Shown: positions 22,115 to 30,804, counted from the first letter of the stretch. The stretch: DNA of 64,000 nt from Paenibacillaceae bacterium GAS479 (GCA_900105225.1 LT629764.1:2497501-2561500); one strand, 5' to 3'. The notes: generated by a model not told the origin, from the letters alone. Translations and numbers: made by a program.

Positions 22115-22645
22115 ATGAATGAATGGTATGAGGCATGGGTGGAAGCACCTTACTATGGCGTAGCTATTGTCGTGATGGTATTGGTGCTGTTGCTTCTCGT
22201 AATCTGGATTGCTGCTCTAGGCCGCAGGCTGACGAAACTGAGAAGGCAATATGTTCAGGTGATGGGACAGACTGGTGTAACCAGCCTGGAAGATGTTATT
22301 GTGGATCTGCGCCTCTCGCTTGATGAGCAGGGAGCTAGATTAGAGCATTACGATCGGCAGTTTGCGGAATTCGGACAGCTATTGAGGGAAACAAAAGGCA
22401 GAGTGGGCGTGCTGCGCTACAATGCTTTCTCCAACCAGGGCAGCGATATGAGCTTCTCGGTCGCAATCATCAATGAAGAAAAAACGGGCGTCGTTCTAAC
22501 CGGCCTACATGGTCGTGATGAGACTTACATGTATGCCAAGCCATTGCAGATGGGAAACTCGTCCTATCCGCTTACAGCGGAAGAGGAGCAGGCGATTACT
22601 CTTGCGTCGCAGCGTGAACCGGGTAAGAGCGACAATCGCGAATAG
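22115..22645 (+). CDS. DUF4446 family membrane-anchored protein
   Basis: A 176-aa protein with one N-terminal membrane helix (about residues 15-37), a coiled-coil stretch, then the DUF4446 block (RVGVLRYNAFSNQGSDMSFS, LTGLHGRDETYMYAKP). The family is common next to parAB in Firmicutes and has no known function. Its 3' end overlaps the convergent yyaC by 50 bp. Confidence 0.85.
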   Translation: MNEWYEAWVEAPYYGVAIVVMVLVLLLLVIWIAALGRRLTKLRRQYVQVMGQTGVTSLEDVIVDLRLSLDEQGARLEHYDRQFAEFGQLLRETKGRVGVLRYNAFSNQGSDMSFSVAIINEEKTGVVLTGLHGRDETYMYAKPLQMGNSSYPLTAEEEQAITLASQREPGKSDNRE

Positions 22646-23189
22646 CCTGGGCAAGTGTATCTGACATTAACTCAGCCATACGCATAACCAAATTAAGTCG
22701 GGTGTTTTGGAGCACAAAATATTCCATGAATCCACCGACGTTCACAATGCCCGTCATATGGATGTCGCCAACTGGTGGGAGCTCCTTGTTCACGCCGGCA
22801 CCCGGACGCACTGGGCCAGGACCGAGCTGGATACAGCCAACGCTGCTCAACTGGCCAAGACAGGCATCGATGCCGATGATGAAGGGCTTGGAGATGCTGC
22901 GGTTGATATCCTGCAAGGTACTTTCCAGATTCATCGCATGCACAGGTTCATCCAGTGTGCCGTACAGCTCGAACAGTGAGCCGCGCTGCTTGTCCAGATG
23001 GGAGCCGATAATCGGCCCGAGGGCGTCACCGGTAGAACGGTCGGTGCCGATGCAGACGACGGCAATCCGGCGATCTGCTGGTACGGGATGAAGATGAAGC
23101 TGCAGGCGGCTGGTAAGCTGACGGGCAGCATCGGGATCCGTATGAGGCACTTTGAGCGGGATTTCCCGGATTGCAGCAGGACGTTTCAT
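22596..23189 (-). CDS. yyaC: Spore protease YyaC
   Basis: A 197-aa DUF1256 protein related to the germination protease GPR; in B. subtilis it is made in the forespore. CIGTDRSTGDALGP carries the conserved acidic residues and IGIDACLG the second. HMTGIVNVGGFMEYFVLQNT is typical. The start has a GGAGGGGAA site. No forespore promoter was confirmed by eye. Convergent overlap with DUF4446. Confidence 0.92.
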   Translation of the reverse strand: MKRPAAIREIPLKVPHTDPDAARQLTSRLQLHLHPVPADRRIAVVCIGTDRSTGDALGPIIGSHLDKQRGSLFELYGTLDEPVHAMNLESTLQDINRSISKPFIIGIDACLGQLSSVGCIQLGPGPVRPGAGVNKELPPVGDIHMTGIVNVGGFMEYFVLQNTRLNLVMRMAELMSDTLAQAIRDCRSYPVHAATQE

Positions 23190-23281
23190 AGATTCCCCTC
23201 CGCTAATATGAACTGTTACTAGTATATGGTAGAGGCAAGGAATTTATACTTGTCCGTTCACTATGAAAAGGAGCATGGCTG

Positions 23282-23515
23282 ATGTTGATCGCCTTTGATT
23301 CCACGCAGCAAGCACTTCGGACCGAAATGCTGCTTGAGTACGCTGAAATTGAGATTGATATCCGTCCAACACCGAAGACGATTACGGCCGGCTGTGCCTT
23401 GTCAATTGATTTCCCGGATGAGGAACTGGAGCGTGTCAGAGACATTCTGATTGAGCAGTCCGTCGAGATCCGTGGCATATTCCGCGAAACTGTGGAAGGG
23501 TATGAAGCGGTTTAG
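23282..23515 (+). CDS. DUF3343 small protein (putative Se/S carrier-like)
   Basis: The 77-aa protein fits DUF3343: LIAFDSTQQALRTEMLL, RPTPKTITAGCALSI with the single conserved cysteine, then an acidic helix. Family members are annotated as putative selenium or sulfur carriers, unproven. AAAGGAG lies just before the ATG. Located 93 bp from yyaC, divergently. Confidence 0.82.
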   Translation: MLIAFDSTQQALRTEMLLEYAEIEIDIRPTPKTITAGCALSIDFPDEELERVRDILIEQSVEIRGIFRETVEGYEAV

Positions 23516-23606
23516 AAGCCAGCTTATTGGGCTTGAAGCAGCAGATTATTTGCATGAGAAGTAAAACAGCCTACTGCTTGCATAGCGGTGAGGCTTCTTT
23601 TATTAT

Positions 23607-23790
23607 CAAGCAATACGCATTTCTCGTCCTTATGGGCGAGCGCGTAGGCGAAGGAAGTACGAGAAGGTTACCGAAAGGGTAAACGTTCTAGTAAGACAAG
23701 CAATACGCATTTCGGCGGGCGCGTAGGCGAAGGAAGTACGAGAAGGTTACCAAGAGGGTACACGTTCTAGTAAGACAAGCAATATGCATA
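23607..23790. repeat. Intergenic direct repeats, about 2.2 copies
   Basis: A unit beginning CAAGCAATACGCATTT occurs at 23607 and 23697, with a truncated third copy (CAAGCAATATGCAT) at 23776. Periods are 90 and 79 bp; the second unit lacks 11 nt present in the first. Each ends with the conserved ACGTTCTAGTAAGA. No open frame across it is convincing. It fills the gap before the MscS gene. Confidence 0.8.
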
Positions 23791-23845
23791 TTCCCATCCC
23801 ACTGGGGCGGGTAAGTTATAGTCGTAGAGAAGGGAGAGCGATAAA

Positions 23846-24817
23846 ATGAATCCATTCGTTCTGCTGGCATCAGCCAATACGAACGCCGGACCGGAAAATA
23901 GCGGAGCCAACAATACGGGGGCAGGAACGGCAAATAACGCAGCGGGACCGGAAAATACAGAGCCGATGAACTTAAATGATATTCCAGGCGATGTAGCGGC
24001 CAAAACGAATCAATTTTGGACTGCGATGCAGGAAAAGTTCGATAGCCAATTTTGGATTAATGCTCTTATCGTATGTATAAAAATCGCCCTTGTCCTGTTA
24101 ATTGGACGATTGATCATTTTTATTGTGAACAAATCGATCGACAAGGTGCTGGAGCGGGAATCTAAGGTACAGCAACGCACGAGACGTGTCGTGACAATGG
24201 GGCGGCTACTCAAAAACGTCGCTTCCTATGTTGTATACTTCATCACTGCGATGCTCGTACTGCCGATGCTTAACATAAATATCGGCCCGTTGCTTGCCGG
24301 CGCAGGCGTACTCGGCTTAGCTATCGGCTTTGGTGCGCAAAGTCTCGTGAAGGACGTCATCAGCGGCTTTTTCATCGTACTGGAGGATCAGTTCGCAGTT
24401 GGTGATGTCATTCAGACGGGGACGTTTAAAGGAACGGTGGAGCTGATCGGCCTGCGGACGACACGTCTGAAAACATGGACGGGAGAGGTGCATATCATTC
24501 CTAATGGTTTGATTGCACAGGTAACGAATTTCTCGCTCAACCATTCGCTGGCTGTCGTGGATGTCGACTTGCCTAACAATTATAAGCCGGATGAGGCGGC
24601 AGACAGCATTCGTGAAATGCTGGAGAAGCTCGAAAATCCGAATCTTGTGAAGGTGCCCGATCTGCTGGGCGTTGCTTCGTTAACAACGGCGGATTACAAG
24701 CTGCGCATCGTTGCGGAGTGTCTCCCGAATACGGAAGCGGTAGTGTCGCGTCAGATTAACATGGAGCTGCAGCGACTGTTACGAGGACGGGACGAGCCAC
24801 AAGAAGAACTGGCCTAG
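23846..24817 (+). CDS. MscS-family mechanosensitive ion channel
   Basis: A 323-aa channel that opens on hypo-osmotic shock. An unusual Asn/Gly/Ala/Pro-rich N-terminal segment (about residues 10-45) precedes membrane helices near 70-95 and 130-150. The pore helix TM3 is visible as GPLLAGAGVLGLAIGFGAQSLVKDVISG, with the alternating Ala/Gly pattern, followed by the beta domain (FAVGDVIQTGTFKGTVELIGLR). GAAGGGAG precedes the ATG. A member of the one-core MscS class. Confidence 0.93.
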   Translation: MNPFVLLASANTNAGPENSGANNTGAGTANNAAGPENTEPMNLNDIPGDVAAKTNQFWTAMQEKFDSQFWINALIVCIKIALVLLIGRLIIFIVNKSIDKVLERESKVQQRTRRVVTMGRLLKNVASYVVYFITAMLVLPMLNINIGPLLAGAGVLGLAIGFGAQSLVKDVISGFFIVLEDQFAVGDVIQTGTFKGTVELIGLRTTRLKTWTGEVHIIPNGLIAQVTNFSLNHSLAVVDVDLPNNYKPDEAADSIREMLEKLENPNLVKVPDLLGVASLTTADYKLRIVAECLPNTEAVVSRQINMELQRLLRGRDEPQEELA

Positions 24818-24920
24818 AAGCGGTAGGACAGTGTAAGATGGAAACAACTGGACCGCCTGCTTGCAGCCACGGTTATTGCCGACTGTGCACGGTGTAGCGG
24901 TCGAAGGAGAGGTGAGGGGT

Positions 24921-25130
24921 ATGGAGCGTAAGCAGTTTGAGCTGAACGATGTGGTTCAGATGAAGAAGCCCCATCCCTGTGGGACTAATGAGATGGAGAT
25001 TATCCGCATGGGCATGGATATCCGTATCAAATGTACCGGTTGTAAGCACAGCGTGCTTATTCCCCGGGCAAAATTCGAGAAAAACATGAAAAAAGTGCTC
25101 CGACAAGCGGTGGATAAAAGCGAAGCTTGA
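24921..25130 (+). CDS. DUF951 family protein (YyzM-like)
   Basis: A 69-aa protein with two cysteine pairs: Cys in KKPHPCGTNE and CTGC near the middle, suggesting a zinc ribbon. The start is ATG at 24921 (MERKQFELNDVVQMKK) behind GGAGAGGTGAGG; the frame upstream is not part of the family. In B. subtilis yyzM lies in the same parB-rpsF interval. Function unknown; nucleic-acid binding is a guess from the fold. Confidence 0.88.
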   Translation: MERKQFELNDVVQMKKPHPCGTNEMEIIRMGMDIRIKCTGCKHSVLIPRAKFEKNMKKVLRQAVDKSEA

Positions 25131-25189
25131 GGGCGCTTTAAAAACTTATTGCGCTAATGCCCAAGATATGTTATGATCTACCTTGCTGC

Positions 25190-25280
25190 GGAAAGGTACC
25201 CAAGTGGCCCAAGGGGGCTGACTCGAAATCAGCTAGGCGTCTCACGGCGTGCGTGGGTTCGAATCCCACCCTTTCCGCCA
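25190..25280 (+). tRNA. tRNA-Ser (anticodon CGA)
   Basis: The acceptor stem GGAAAGG pairs with CCTTTCC, followed by G73 and encoded CCA. The anticodon stem is GCTGA/TCAGC with loop CTCGAAA, giving anticodon CGA (reads UCG). A long variable arm confirms tRNA-Ser, and GGTTCGAATC forms the T loop. 91 nt, followed directly by a terminator. Confidence 0.96.
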
Positions 25281-25295
25281 TTCTTCAGCAAATCA

Positions 25296-25328
25296 GAACC
25301 TCCTACATCATGTAGGAGGTTTTTTTTC
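25296..25328 (+). terminator. Terminator of tRNA-Ser
   Basis: AACCTCCTACA and its complement form an 11-bp stem with a 3-nt loop followed by a run of eight Ts, 16 nt after the tRNA. Confidence 0.92.
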
Positions 25329-25405
25329 GTGAATTATCCAGGATAGACGCCAATGCTGAGCTCTGGCAGCCACTCCGGGACGCTGGGAGTCTCGGCCCAG
25401 GAGAC

Positions 25406-25873
25406 CTAACTTTGCGAAACAAGATCTTTGACGAAGCCACGCTTTGCGCCCCTGTACCCGATGTTCTCATAAAATTGATGGGCTTCAATTCGGTCATTGC
25501 TTGATGCAAGTAGGACGTAACTGCATCCATGCTCGCTTCCGTACTGCTCGAGCCTTTGCATAAGCAGCCTTCCAACGCCTTTGCCGCGGGTTTTTCCGGA
25601 CACAACGACATTTTCAACGAGAAGAAAAGGGGTACAGTTTCCAACCAGATCACGGCATACGATCCCCATAGCAGTACCCACAAGCTGCTGCTCCCAGTCC
25701 GCGACAGCGACATAATAATGAGACTCGGACGAAATAAGCTCTAGCTGCCTCCGCATTTCCTGCGTATCGGATTCATACCCCATCAGCTCCGCGAAAAGTC
25801 CAGATAATGCCTTAACGTCTCGGGATTCCGCTTGTCTAATTTGCACGCTCAAACCAATCAGCTCCTCCTTCAT
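25406..25873 (-). CDS. GNAT family N-acetyltransferase
   Basis: A 155-aa acetyl-CoA-dependent acyltransferase of unknown substrate. The acetyl-CoA loop is VVVSGKTRGKGVGRLLMQRL, preceded by the beta-4 strand TPFLLVENVVV; the C-terminal ASSNDRIEAHQFYENIGY is a classic motif D. AAGGAGGAG is close to the ATG. It stands alone, opposite to the tRNA, in a region that carries different genes in relatives. Confidence 0.88.
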   Translation of the reverse strand: MKEELIGLSVQIRQAESRDVKALSGLFAELMGYESDTQEMRRQLELISSESHYYVAVADWEQQLVGTAMGIVCRDLVGNCTPFLLVENVVVSGKTRGKGVGRLLMQRLEQYGSEHGCSYVLLASSNDRIEAHQFYENIGYRGAKRGFVKDLVSQS

Positions 25874-26468
25874 GAAATAGGCAGCTAAGCCCTATAGATA
25901 GAGGATACAGAGGAGGAGCGGGAAAAGGCAACATTGCCTGGATTCGGCTGAAGAGCATGCAACCAACGCGAGTTGAACGCTCTACATTAAACTATGCTAG
26001 GTGAAACGAACGAACAATTCACATCGAGCCATCGATCAACGAGCAATGCACATCGAGTCATCGAACAACACACATCGAACAACATCAAAAACAACGAACA
26101 AGCGCCCAGCCTTTCGGCTGGGCGCTGCTGACGGCGCTTAATGGGTTGCAAGATCAAACAAGCTGCACTTCCTCATTGAATACGTGCGGAATACCGCCCG
26201 GCTGCCAAATGTCCGAGGACTTTTGCGCCTACCGCGGCGAAGGCCCTAAACACAAGTGTCTTTGGCGCAACCCCTCGCTTCTCTGTTTTCGTGAACTGGA
26301 ATCCTTTGCAGTGTCCTTGCGCTTTTTAAGGCCAACGGAACCACGCCCTCATCTTGTCACGCCGTCAAGGATAGTATGGCTGATCGTCAACATCTTATTC
26401 ACTTTGTTTCGATTGTTGCCTAAGCTGCGCCTACAGTCGGGCCGTTCAGCCTTTTGGCGCTTGAGGTC
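25874..26468. other. Non-coding or decayed stretch
   Basis: Near 26020-26080 the short phrase CATCGA with variants recurs several times. A strong hairpin at 26102-26127 (GCGCCCAGCC and complement) is followed, on the minus strand, by a T-rich tail, so it looks like a minus-strand terminator. Between it and YjzC the minus strand has an open frame (about 26182-26328) with no start codon or ribosome site. It may be a gene remnant or an interspersed repeat. No gene is called. Confidence 0.5.
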
Positions 26469-26654
26469 TTAACCTTTCGGCATTTTGACCCAGACCCGGT
26501 TATGGTTTGAGTTCTTTGGAAAATGTTGTCCCTTTTTCAATGAAATCTTTTTGGGATGGGAAATGCCCATGTGGAAGGAATCTTCTCCAGCTTCCATATA
26601 CCATCCGTCATTGGGTGCTTTGAAGCCGGCCTCAAACTTGGTACGCTCGCCCAT
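26469..26654 (-). CDS. YjzC family small protein
   Basis: A 61-aa protein with the YjzC pattern: F-x-G-x-KAPN-x-G-x-Y, later the G-x-x-FP block and SNHNRVW near the end. GGTGGAG lies 8 nt before the ATG. The B. subtilis homologue is an uncharacterised small protein. The minus-strand terminator at 26102-26127 could serve it. The 26655-26896 stretch upstream contains no gene I can support. Confidence 0.75.
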   Translation of the reverse strand: MGERTKFEAGFKAPNDGWYMEAGEDSFHMGISHPKKISLKKGQHFPKNSNHNRVWVKMPKG

Positions 26655-26896
26655 ACCGTATCTCCACCTTTAGCTCGGATTTGGCCCCGAAAGCCGACGA
26701 CAGAACAGTTTTCCATACCGTAAACCTCATGGTCCCAGGGATGTTCCCAGACATTTCTGAGCTTCTTATGAAGCCAATCCGACGTCTTTCATCGTTCGGG
26801 GCCGGATGCTTATTTTTTGCCGAAGGGATCGAATTCATCAGCGGCAATAATTCGCATGGATAGCCGCAAGTTAGCCCGTTAGAAAGCGTGCTGTGC

Positions 26897-26925
26897 TTGC
26901 GTCAGACAAGCTGTTCTGCTATAGT
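26897..26925 (+). promoter_or_regulatory. Promoter of rpsF-ssb-rpsR
   Basis: TTGCGT (26897-26902), 17-nt spacer, TATAGT (26920-26925). The start would be near 26932, leaving an 80-nt leader with the S6:S18-like element. Confidence 0.55.
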
Positions 26926-26968
26926 AGATTGGTATGCGAGTTAATCCTCGCTCCTTGCTCTTACGTCC

Positions 26969-27000
26969 ATTTGGATGAGAGGGCCGCTTAGTCCAAGAGG
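26969..27000 (+). promoter_or_regulatory. Candidate S6:S18-binding leader of rpsF
   Basis: TTGGA (26971-26975) pairs with TCCAA (26992-26996) just before the GAGGAGG ribosome binding site, enclosing a CCG trinucleotide (26984-26986). Leaders of rpsF in many bacteria carry a CCG-containing hairpin bound by the S6:S18 complex to limit translation. The match is by eye and the fold is not computed. Confidence 0.45.
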
Positions 27001-27012
27001 AGGTGAATCATA

Positions 27013-27297
27013 GTGCGCAAATACGAATTGATGTATATCATTCGTCCGGAGACGGAGCAAGAAGCAGTTCAAGCTCTCGTCGAAAAATTCAATGGCATCA
27101 TCGCGAATGGCGGAGAAGTATCCAAGTCCGACGTTCTCGGTAAACGCCGTCTTGCGTATGAGATCAACAAGATCCGTGACGGGATCTACGTTCTTGTCCA
27201 CTTTACGGGTACAACCGAAGTGGTTAACGAACTGGATCGCGTTATCAAGATCACGGATGATGTTATCCGTTTCCTGATCGTCAAAGACGCGGCGTAA
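27013..27297 (+). CDS. rpsF: 30S ribosomal protein S6
   Basis: A 94-aa protein starting at GTG 27013 (MRKYELMYIIRPETEQEAV) behind GAGGAGG. It binds S18 in the 30S platform. The family core GKRRLAYEINKIRDGIYVL is present. First gene of the rpsF-ssb-rpsR operon. The gene expected just upstream in many relatives, ychF, is not here. Confidence 0.97.
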   Translation: MRKYELMYIIRPETEQEAVQALVEKFNGIIANGGEVSKSDVLGKRRLAYEINKIRDGIYVLVHFTGTTEVVNELDRVIKITDDVIRFLIVKDAA

Positions 27298-27330
27298 GCC
27301 AAGATTTAGCTGACTTGGGAGGTTGGTACG

Positions 27331-27882
27331 ATGTTGAACCGTGTCATTCTGATCGGCAGACTGACCAAAGATCCGGAGCTTCGCTATACCCCTGCAGGAG
27401 TTGCGGTAACGCAATTCACGCTGGCGGTGGACCGGCCCTTTAATAGCCAGTCCGGCGAACGCGAAGCCGACTTTATTCCAATTGTCACCTGGAGGCAGCT
27501 GGCTGAAACCTGTGCCAACTATCTGCGCAAAGGCCGTCTGACGGCGGTCGAAGGCCGGATGCAAGTACGGAACTACGAAAACAATGAAGGCAAGCGTGTC
27601 TACGTGACCGAAATAATTGCCGACAACGTTCGGTTCCTGGAATCCGGTAACCGCGAAGGCGGTTCGCGTGAAGAGGGCTCTTATAGTGGAGGCAGCAGCA
27701 ACAACGGTGGCGGCGGTAATTATGGCGGCAACAATAGCGGCGGCGGTCAATCAGGCGGCGGAAGCCAAGGCGGAGGTTCCTACGGGGGCAATCGCGGTGG
27801 CGGAGGTTCTTCCAACAGCCGAGATCCATTCTCGGATGACGGACGTCCTATCGACATCTCCGAAGATGATTTGCCATTTTAA
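27331..27882 (+). CDS. ssb: Single-stranded DNA-binding protein
   Basis: A 183-aa SSB: OB fold ([38 protein letters not shown]), then a long Gly/Ser/Asn-rich linker (about residues 110-165), then the acidic tip DISEDDLPF that binds partner proteins. Between rpsF and rpsR, as in Bacilli. Confidence 0.97.
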   Translation: MLNRVILIGRLTKDPELRYTPAGVAVTQFTLAVDRPFNSQSGEREADFIPIVTWRQLAETCANYLRKGRLTAVEGRMQVRNYENNEGKRVYVTEIIADNVRFLESGNREGGSREEGSYSGGSSNNGGGGNYGGNNSGGGQSGGGSQGGGSYGGNRGGGGSSNSRDPFSDDGRPIDISEDDLPF

Positions 27883-27901
27883 AGGAAAGGACGGATAGAC
27901 C

Positions 27902-28180
27902 ATGGGTTTCAAACAAAGAGAAGACAACGGCGAGCGTCCAGAACGCAAGTTCCGCAAAGGCGGCCGTAACAAGCGCCGTAAAGTCTGCTACTTCACCGTG
28001 AACAAAATCAAGAGCATTGATTATAAAGACACGGACCTGCTCCGCAAGTTCATCAGCGAGCGCGGCAAAATTTTGCCACGTCGTGTGACGGGCACAAGTG
28101 CGAAATACCAGCGCGCCCTGACGATTGCGATCAAACGCTCTCGCCAAGTGGCTCTGCTGCCTTATACGACGGACAACTAA
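27902..28180 (+). CDS. rpsR: 30S ribosomal protein S18
   Basis: A 92-aa basic protein ending the operon. The [20 protein letters not shown] extension is followed by the core ([35 protein letters not shown]). AAAGGAAAGGA precedes the ATG. Confidence 0.97.
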   Translation: MGFKQREDNGERPERKFRKGGRNKRRKVCYFTVNKIKSIDYKDTDLLRKFISERGKILPRRVTGTSAKYQRALTIAIKRSRQVALLPYTTDN

Positions 28181-28193
28181 GCCGTCCCAGAAA

Positions 28194-28227
28194 GCAGCTC
28201 TTCCTTACGGAGGGGCTGTTTTTTTGT
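28194..28227 (+). terminator. Terminator after rpsR
   Basis: CAGCTCTTCC and GGAGGGGCTG form an imperfect stem (TTAC loop) followed by seven Ts. Confidence 0.78.
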
Positions 28228-28319
28228 GCGGGAATGGGAATCATCCAGGGATGAGTACGGCCGCAAGACGAAAAAACCGGCTACCCACTCGGGGCAACCG
28301 GTCAAAGCCATTGCAATTG

Positions 28320-29699
28320 TTAAGTTGTAGACTCTTCGTTCACTCCGGCTTGTACTTGCGTCTGAGCCTGAGCTTGCGCTTCAGCCGAAGAAATTTCGTC
28401 ATCTGTATGAATAATGAGCTCCACTTTGCGAATGCGGTTTTTGGTCGTTTCGCGGATGATGAAGGTCAGGTTATCATGTTCATAGCGAACGCCTGGTTTA
28501 GGAGCCTGCAGGCGGGTGTAGAGCCAGCCACCGACCGTGTCGGTATCTTCGTTATCAAAATCATGCTGGGTCAGAACGCCGAGCTCGTCGAGTGAAACCT
28601 TGCCGTCCAGCAGATAACAGTTCTCTTCAAGCTTCTCGACATCGCGCCGCTCGTCTTCATCGAATTCGTCGCGGATCTCGCCGACGATCTCTTCAAGAAT
28701 GTCCTCGATTGTAATCAAACCGGAAGTTCCGCCGTATTCATCTACAAGCATGGCAATGTGTACACGTTCTTGCTGCATGCGCTTGAGAAGCTGCTTGACG
28801 GGAATGCTCTCAGGTACAGATACAACCGGATGAATCAGATCACGGAAATTGAATTCTGGATCTTCATGGTACGTCAGGAAAAGCTGCTTCGTATTAATCA
28901 TGCCCACGATATTGTCTTTACTCTCGGAGGCAACGGGGAAGCGGGTATATTGCTCTTTTTGGATGACGGCGAAATTCTCTTCACGGGAATGGTTCGTATA
29001 TAGACAAACCATGTCGGTACGTGGAACCATGATCTCGCGAGCGACCATTTCATCAAAAGCAAAGATTCGGCTAACATAGCCATACTCGGTATTGTTGATC
29101 TTACCGCTCTGAAGACTCTCGCTCAGAATGATCTGAATTTCTTCTTCTGAGTGGGCATCTTCATGCTCGCTGACAGCATGCAGGCCGAACAGGCGGACCA
29201 AAGCGTTAGCGGAACCGTTGAGCAACCAGATGAATGGATAAAGAATGCGGTGAAACCAGATGATCGGCCTTGCAACCATAAAGCTGATAAATTCGGCTTT
29301 TTGGATCGCCCAGGTTTTAGGTGCGAGCTCACCAACTACAACATGCAAATAAGTCACGAACAGAAAGGCAATGAGAAAGGACAGGATACCGGCCAGATTG
29401 TCGTTAAGCTGAAATTGGTTAAATAGCGGATGCAGGATTTCTTCTACCGTTGGCTCGCCTAGCCAGCCGAGGCCGAGCGCGGTAATCGTTATCCCAAGCT
29501 GACAGGCAGACAGGTATCCGTCCAGATTGCTCGTCACTTTCTGCACGGCCAAAGCGCCTTTGCGCCCCTCTACGACCAGCTGGTTGACACGGCTGGGGCG
29601 AATCCGGATAATAGCGAATTCCGTCGCCACGAAGAAGGCAGTGAAGCAAATCAGCAATGCAACCAAACCCAAATTCAACCCTATACTACTACCGTCCAT
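28320..29699 (-). CDS. CNNM/CBS-pair/CorC_HlyC membrane protein (hemolysin family)
   Basis: A 459-aa protein: a DUF21/CNNM membrane domain (about residues 5-190, four hydrophobic segments), two CBS domains (about 215-340; VPRTDMVCLY and DEYGGTSGLITIEDILEEIVGEI), and a C-terminal CorC_HlyC domain (about 355-440). Relatives act in Mg/Co export or tolerance; the hemolysin name is historical. The C-terminus ends in a Glu/Ala/Gln-rich tail. Divergent from DUF1836, with paired palindromes in between. Confidence 0.92.
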   Translation of the reverse strand: MDGSSIGLNLGLVALLICFTAFFVATEFAIIRIRPSRVNQLVVEGRKGALAVQKVTSNLDGYLSACQLGITITALGLGWLGEPTVEEILHPLFNQFQLNDNLAGILSFLIAFLFVTYLHVVVGELAPKTWAIQKAEFISFMVARPIIWFHRILYPFIWLLNGSANALVRLFGLHAVSEHEDAHSEEEIQIILSESLQSGKINNTEYGYVSRIFAFDEMVAREIMVPRTDMVCLYTNHSREENFAVIQKEQYTRFPVASESKDNIVGMINTKQLFLTYHEDPEFNFRDLIHPVVSVPESIPVKQLLKRMQQERVHIAMLVDEYGGTSGLITIEDILEEIVGEIRDEFDEDERRDVEKLEENCYLLDGKVSLDELGVLTQHDFDNEDTDTVGGWLYTRLQAPKPGVRYEHDNLTFIIRETTKNRIRKVELIIHTDDEISSAEAQAQAQTQVQAGVNEESTT

Positions 29700-29735
29700 T
29701 CTAAATCATCGACATCCTTTATCTAACTAGAATAA

Positions 29736-29907
29736 GTTCTTATGAACCAGTATAACGAACCTATTGCTCGTACAGCAACTGTTTGAAAGCTCGTTAAGGA
29801 CGGTATAAGGCATTGTAAGCCTCACAGAGGGGTCCAATCGGACTTTTTCTCCTTGAAGCCCTTCTTTACACGCGCAGAAGGCGGACTTATGATAGGTTCA
29901 TATGAAC
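29736..29907. promoter_or_regulatory. Paired palindromic operator-like sites
   Basis: GTTCTTATGAAC (29736-29747) and the perfect palindrome GTTCATATGAAC (29896-29907) are near-identical inverted copies with 148 bp between them, in the gap between two divergent genes. The right copy lies 31 bp before the DUF1836 start, where a repressor would act. Binding of the DUF1836 HTH protein is inference. Confidence 0.5.
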
Positions 29908-29938
29908 TCCACACTTATTTCGAAAGGAGGAAGCGGTA

Positions 29939-30703
29939 GTGGAATCCTTTATGCTGACTCGGTTCCAGATGGCAGACTTGCTTCTGTCGCTAAATGGTGG
30001 CGGCTCACGAAGCCCGATCCAGATCGTCCAGGAAGCCTGGAAAAAAGAGCATCGTGACCAAGTTGCTTCAGGGAAGGCGCTGCCGGCTTTCCTCTCTACG
30101 GAGTGGCCGTCGGTGCTGGAGAAGCTGATTAAAGGGCAAGGCATCAAGGGCGTATCACTGCAAGAAGCAGCAGCATTGGGAGGCCGGGTCGAATATTCTT
30201 CTCTTTCGATAACGGCGATGCAAAATTGGGTCAAAAGAGACTTCAAGCCCTTTTTTGAATCGCCCAAGGCCGGCAAAAAATATTCCCTTGAGCAGGCGGC
30301 GCTTCTTTTCATCGTGGATGATCTGAAGGCTAGTCTCGATTTTGAATCGATCCGCAAGCTGTTCGAGCGATTGTTCCGCGCTTCGGCAGACGGCTCCTGC
30401 AACCCGCTGCTTGGGCCGATCGAGTTTTATCGGGCCTATTCTTCCCTGTTTGAGGAGATGGATGCAGACGGAGATCAAATTCTGGATTCAGGTCCCGGAA
30501 TAGTGGAGGACAGCGGCAACGGGACGCTGGAGCTGCGCGTTCGCGAAGCTGCTGGCCGTTATGTCAGCCGGCTAAATGGGCTTGAGGAGCTGGATAAAGA
30601 AATGCTCGGTAATATGCTGCTAATTGCGGTTTTTTCCGTACAGGCAGCTTACTTTCATGCGCTTACGCGCCGCTATTGCAATGCAACTTTATTTCTGAAC
30701 TAA
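29939..30703 (+). CDS. DUF1836 domain protein (MerR-like HTH)
   Basis: A 254-aa protein starting at GTG 29939 behind GAAAGGAGGAAG. The N-terminal third has the DUF1836 pattern: TEWPSVLEKLI, then an HTH-like segment (SLSITAMQNWVKRDFKP), then KKYSLEQAALLFIVDDLKA. A helical, acidic C-terminus follows. Family members are thought to bind DNA; targets unknown. Paired palindromes upstream suggest autoregulation. Confidence 0.8.
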   Translation: MESFMLTRFQMADLLLSLNGGGSRSPIQIVQEAWKKEHRDQVASGKALPAFLSTEWPSVLEKLIKGQGIKGVSLQEAAALGGRVEYSSLSITAMQNWVKRDFKPFFESPKAGKKYSLEQAALLFIVDDLKASLDFESIRKLFERLFRASADGSCNPLLGPIEFYRAYSSLFEEMDADGDQILDSGPGIVEDSGNGTLELRVREAAGRYVSRLNGLEELDKEMLGNMLLIAVFSVQAAYFHALTRRYCNATLFLN

Positions 30704-30804
30704 ATGATTTTAAGAGTTTTGTAACTATTCTTTAAGGATACTCGTCTACACTTAGGCTAAACTAAATGAAGCTTATATGCTCAAATAGAAAGGAACTTTA
30801 TCAT

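Noticed and set aside
23607-23790. Intergenic repeats as a CRISPR array
   Set aside because: The units are nearly identical over their entire length, so there are no spacers.
26146-26472. 108-codon plus-strand frame in the gap before YjzC
   Set aside because: Cys/Arg-rich composition, no ribosome site, and it runs opposite to the more coding-like minus strand.
26941-27750. 269-codon minus-strand frame across rpsF and ssb
   Set aside because: Shadow of two ribosome/replication genes with strong motifs; its Ala/Ile/Thr-rich start mirrors the SSB glycine linker.
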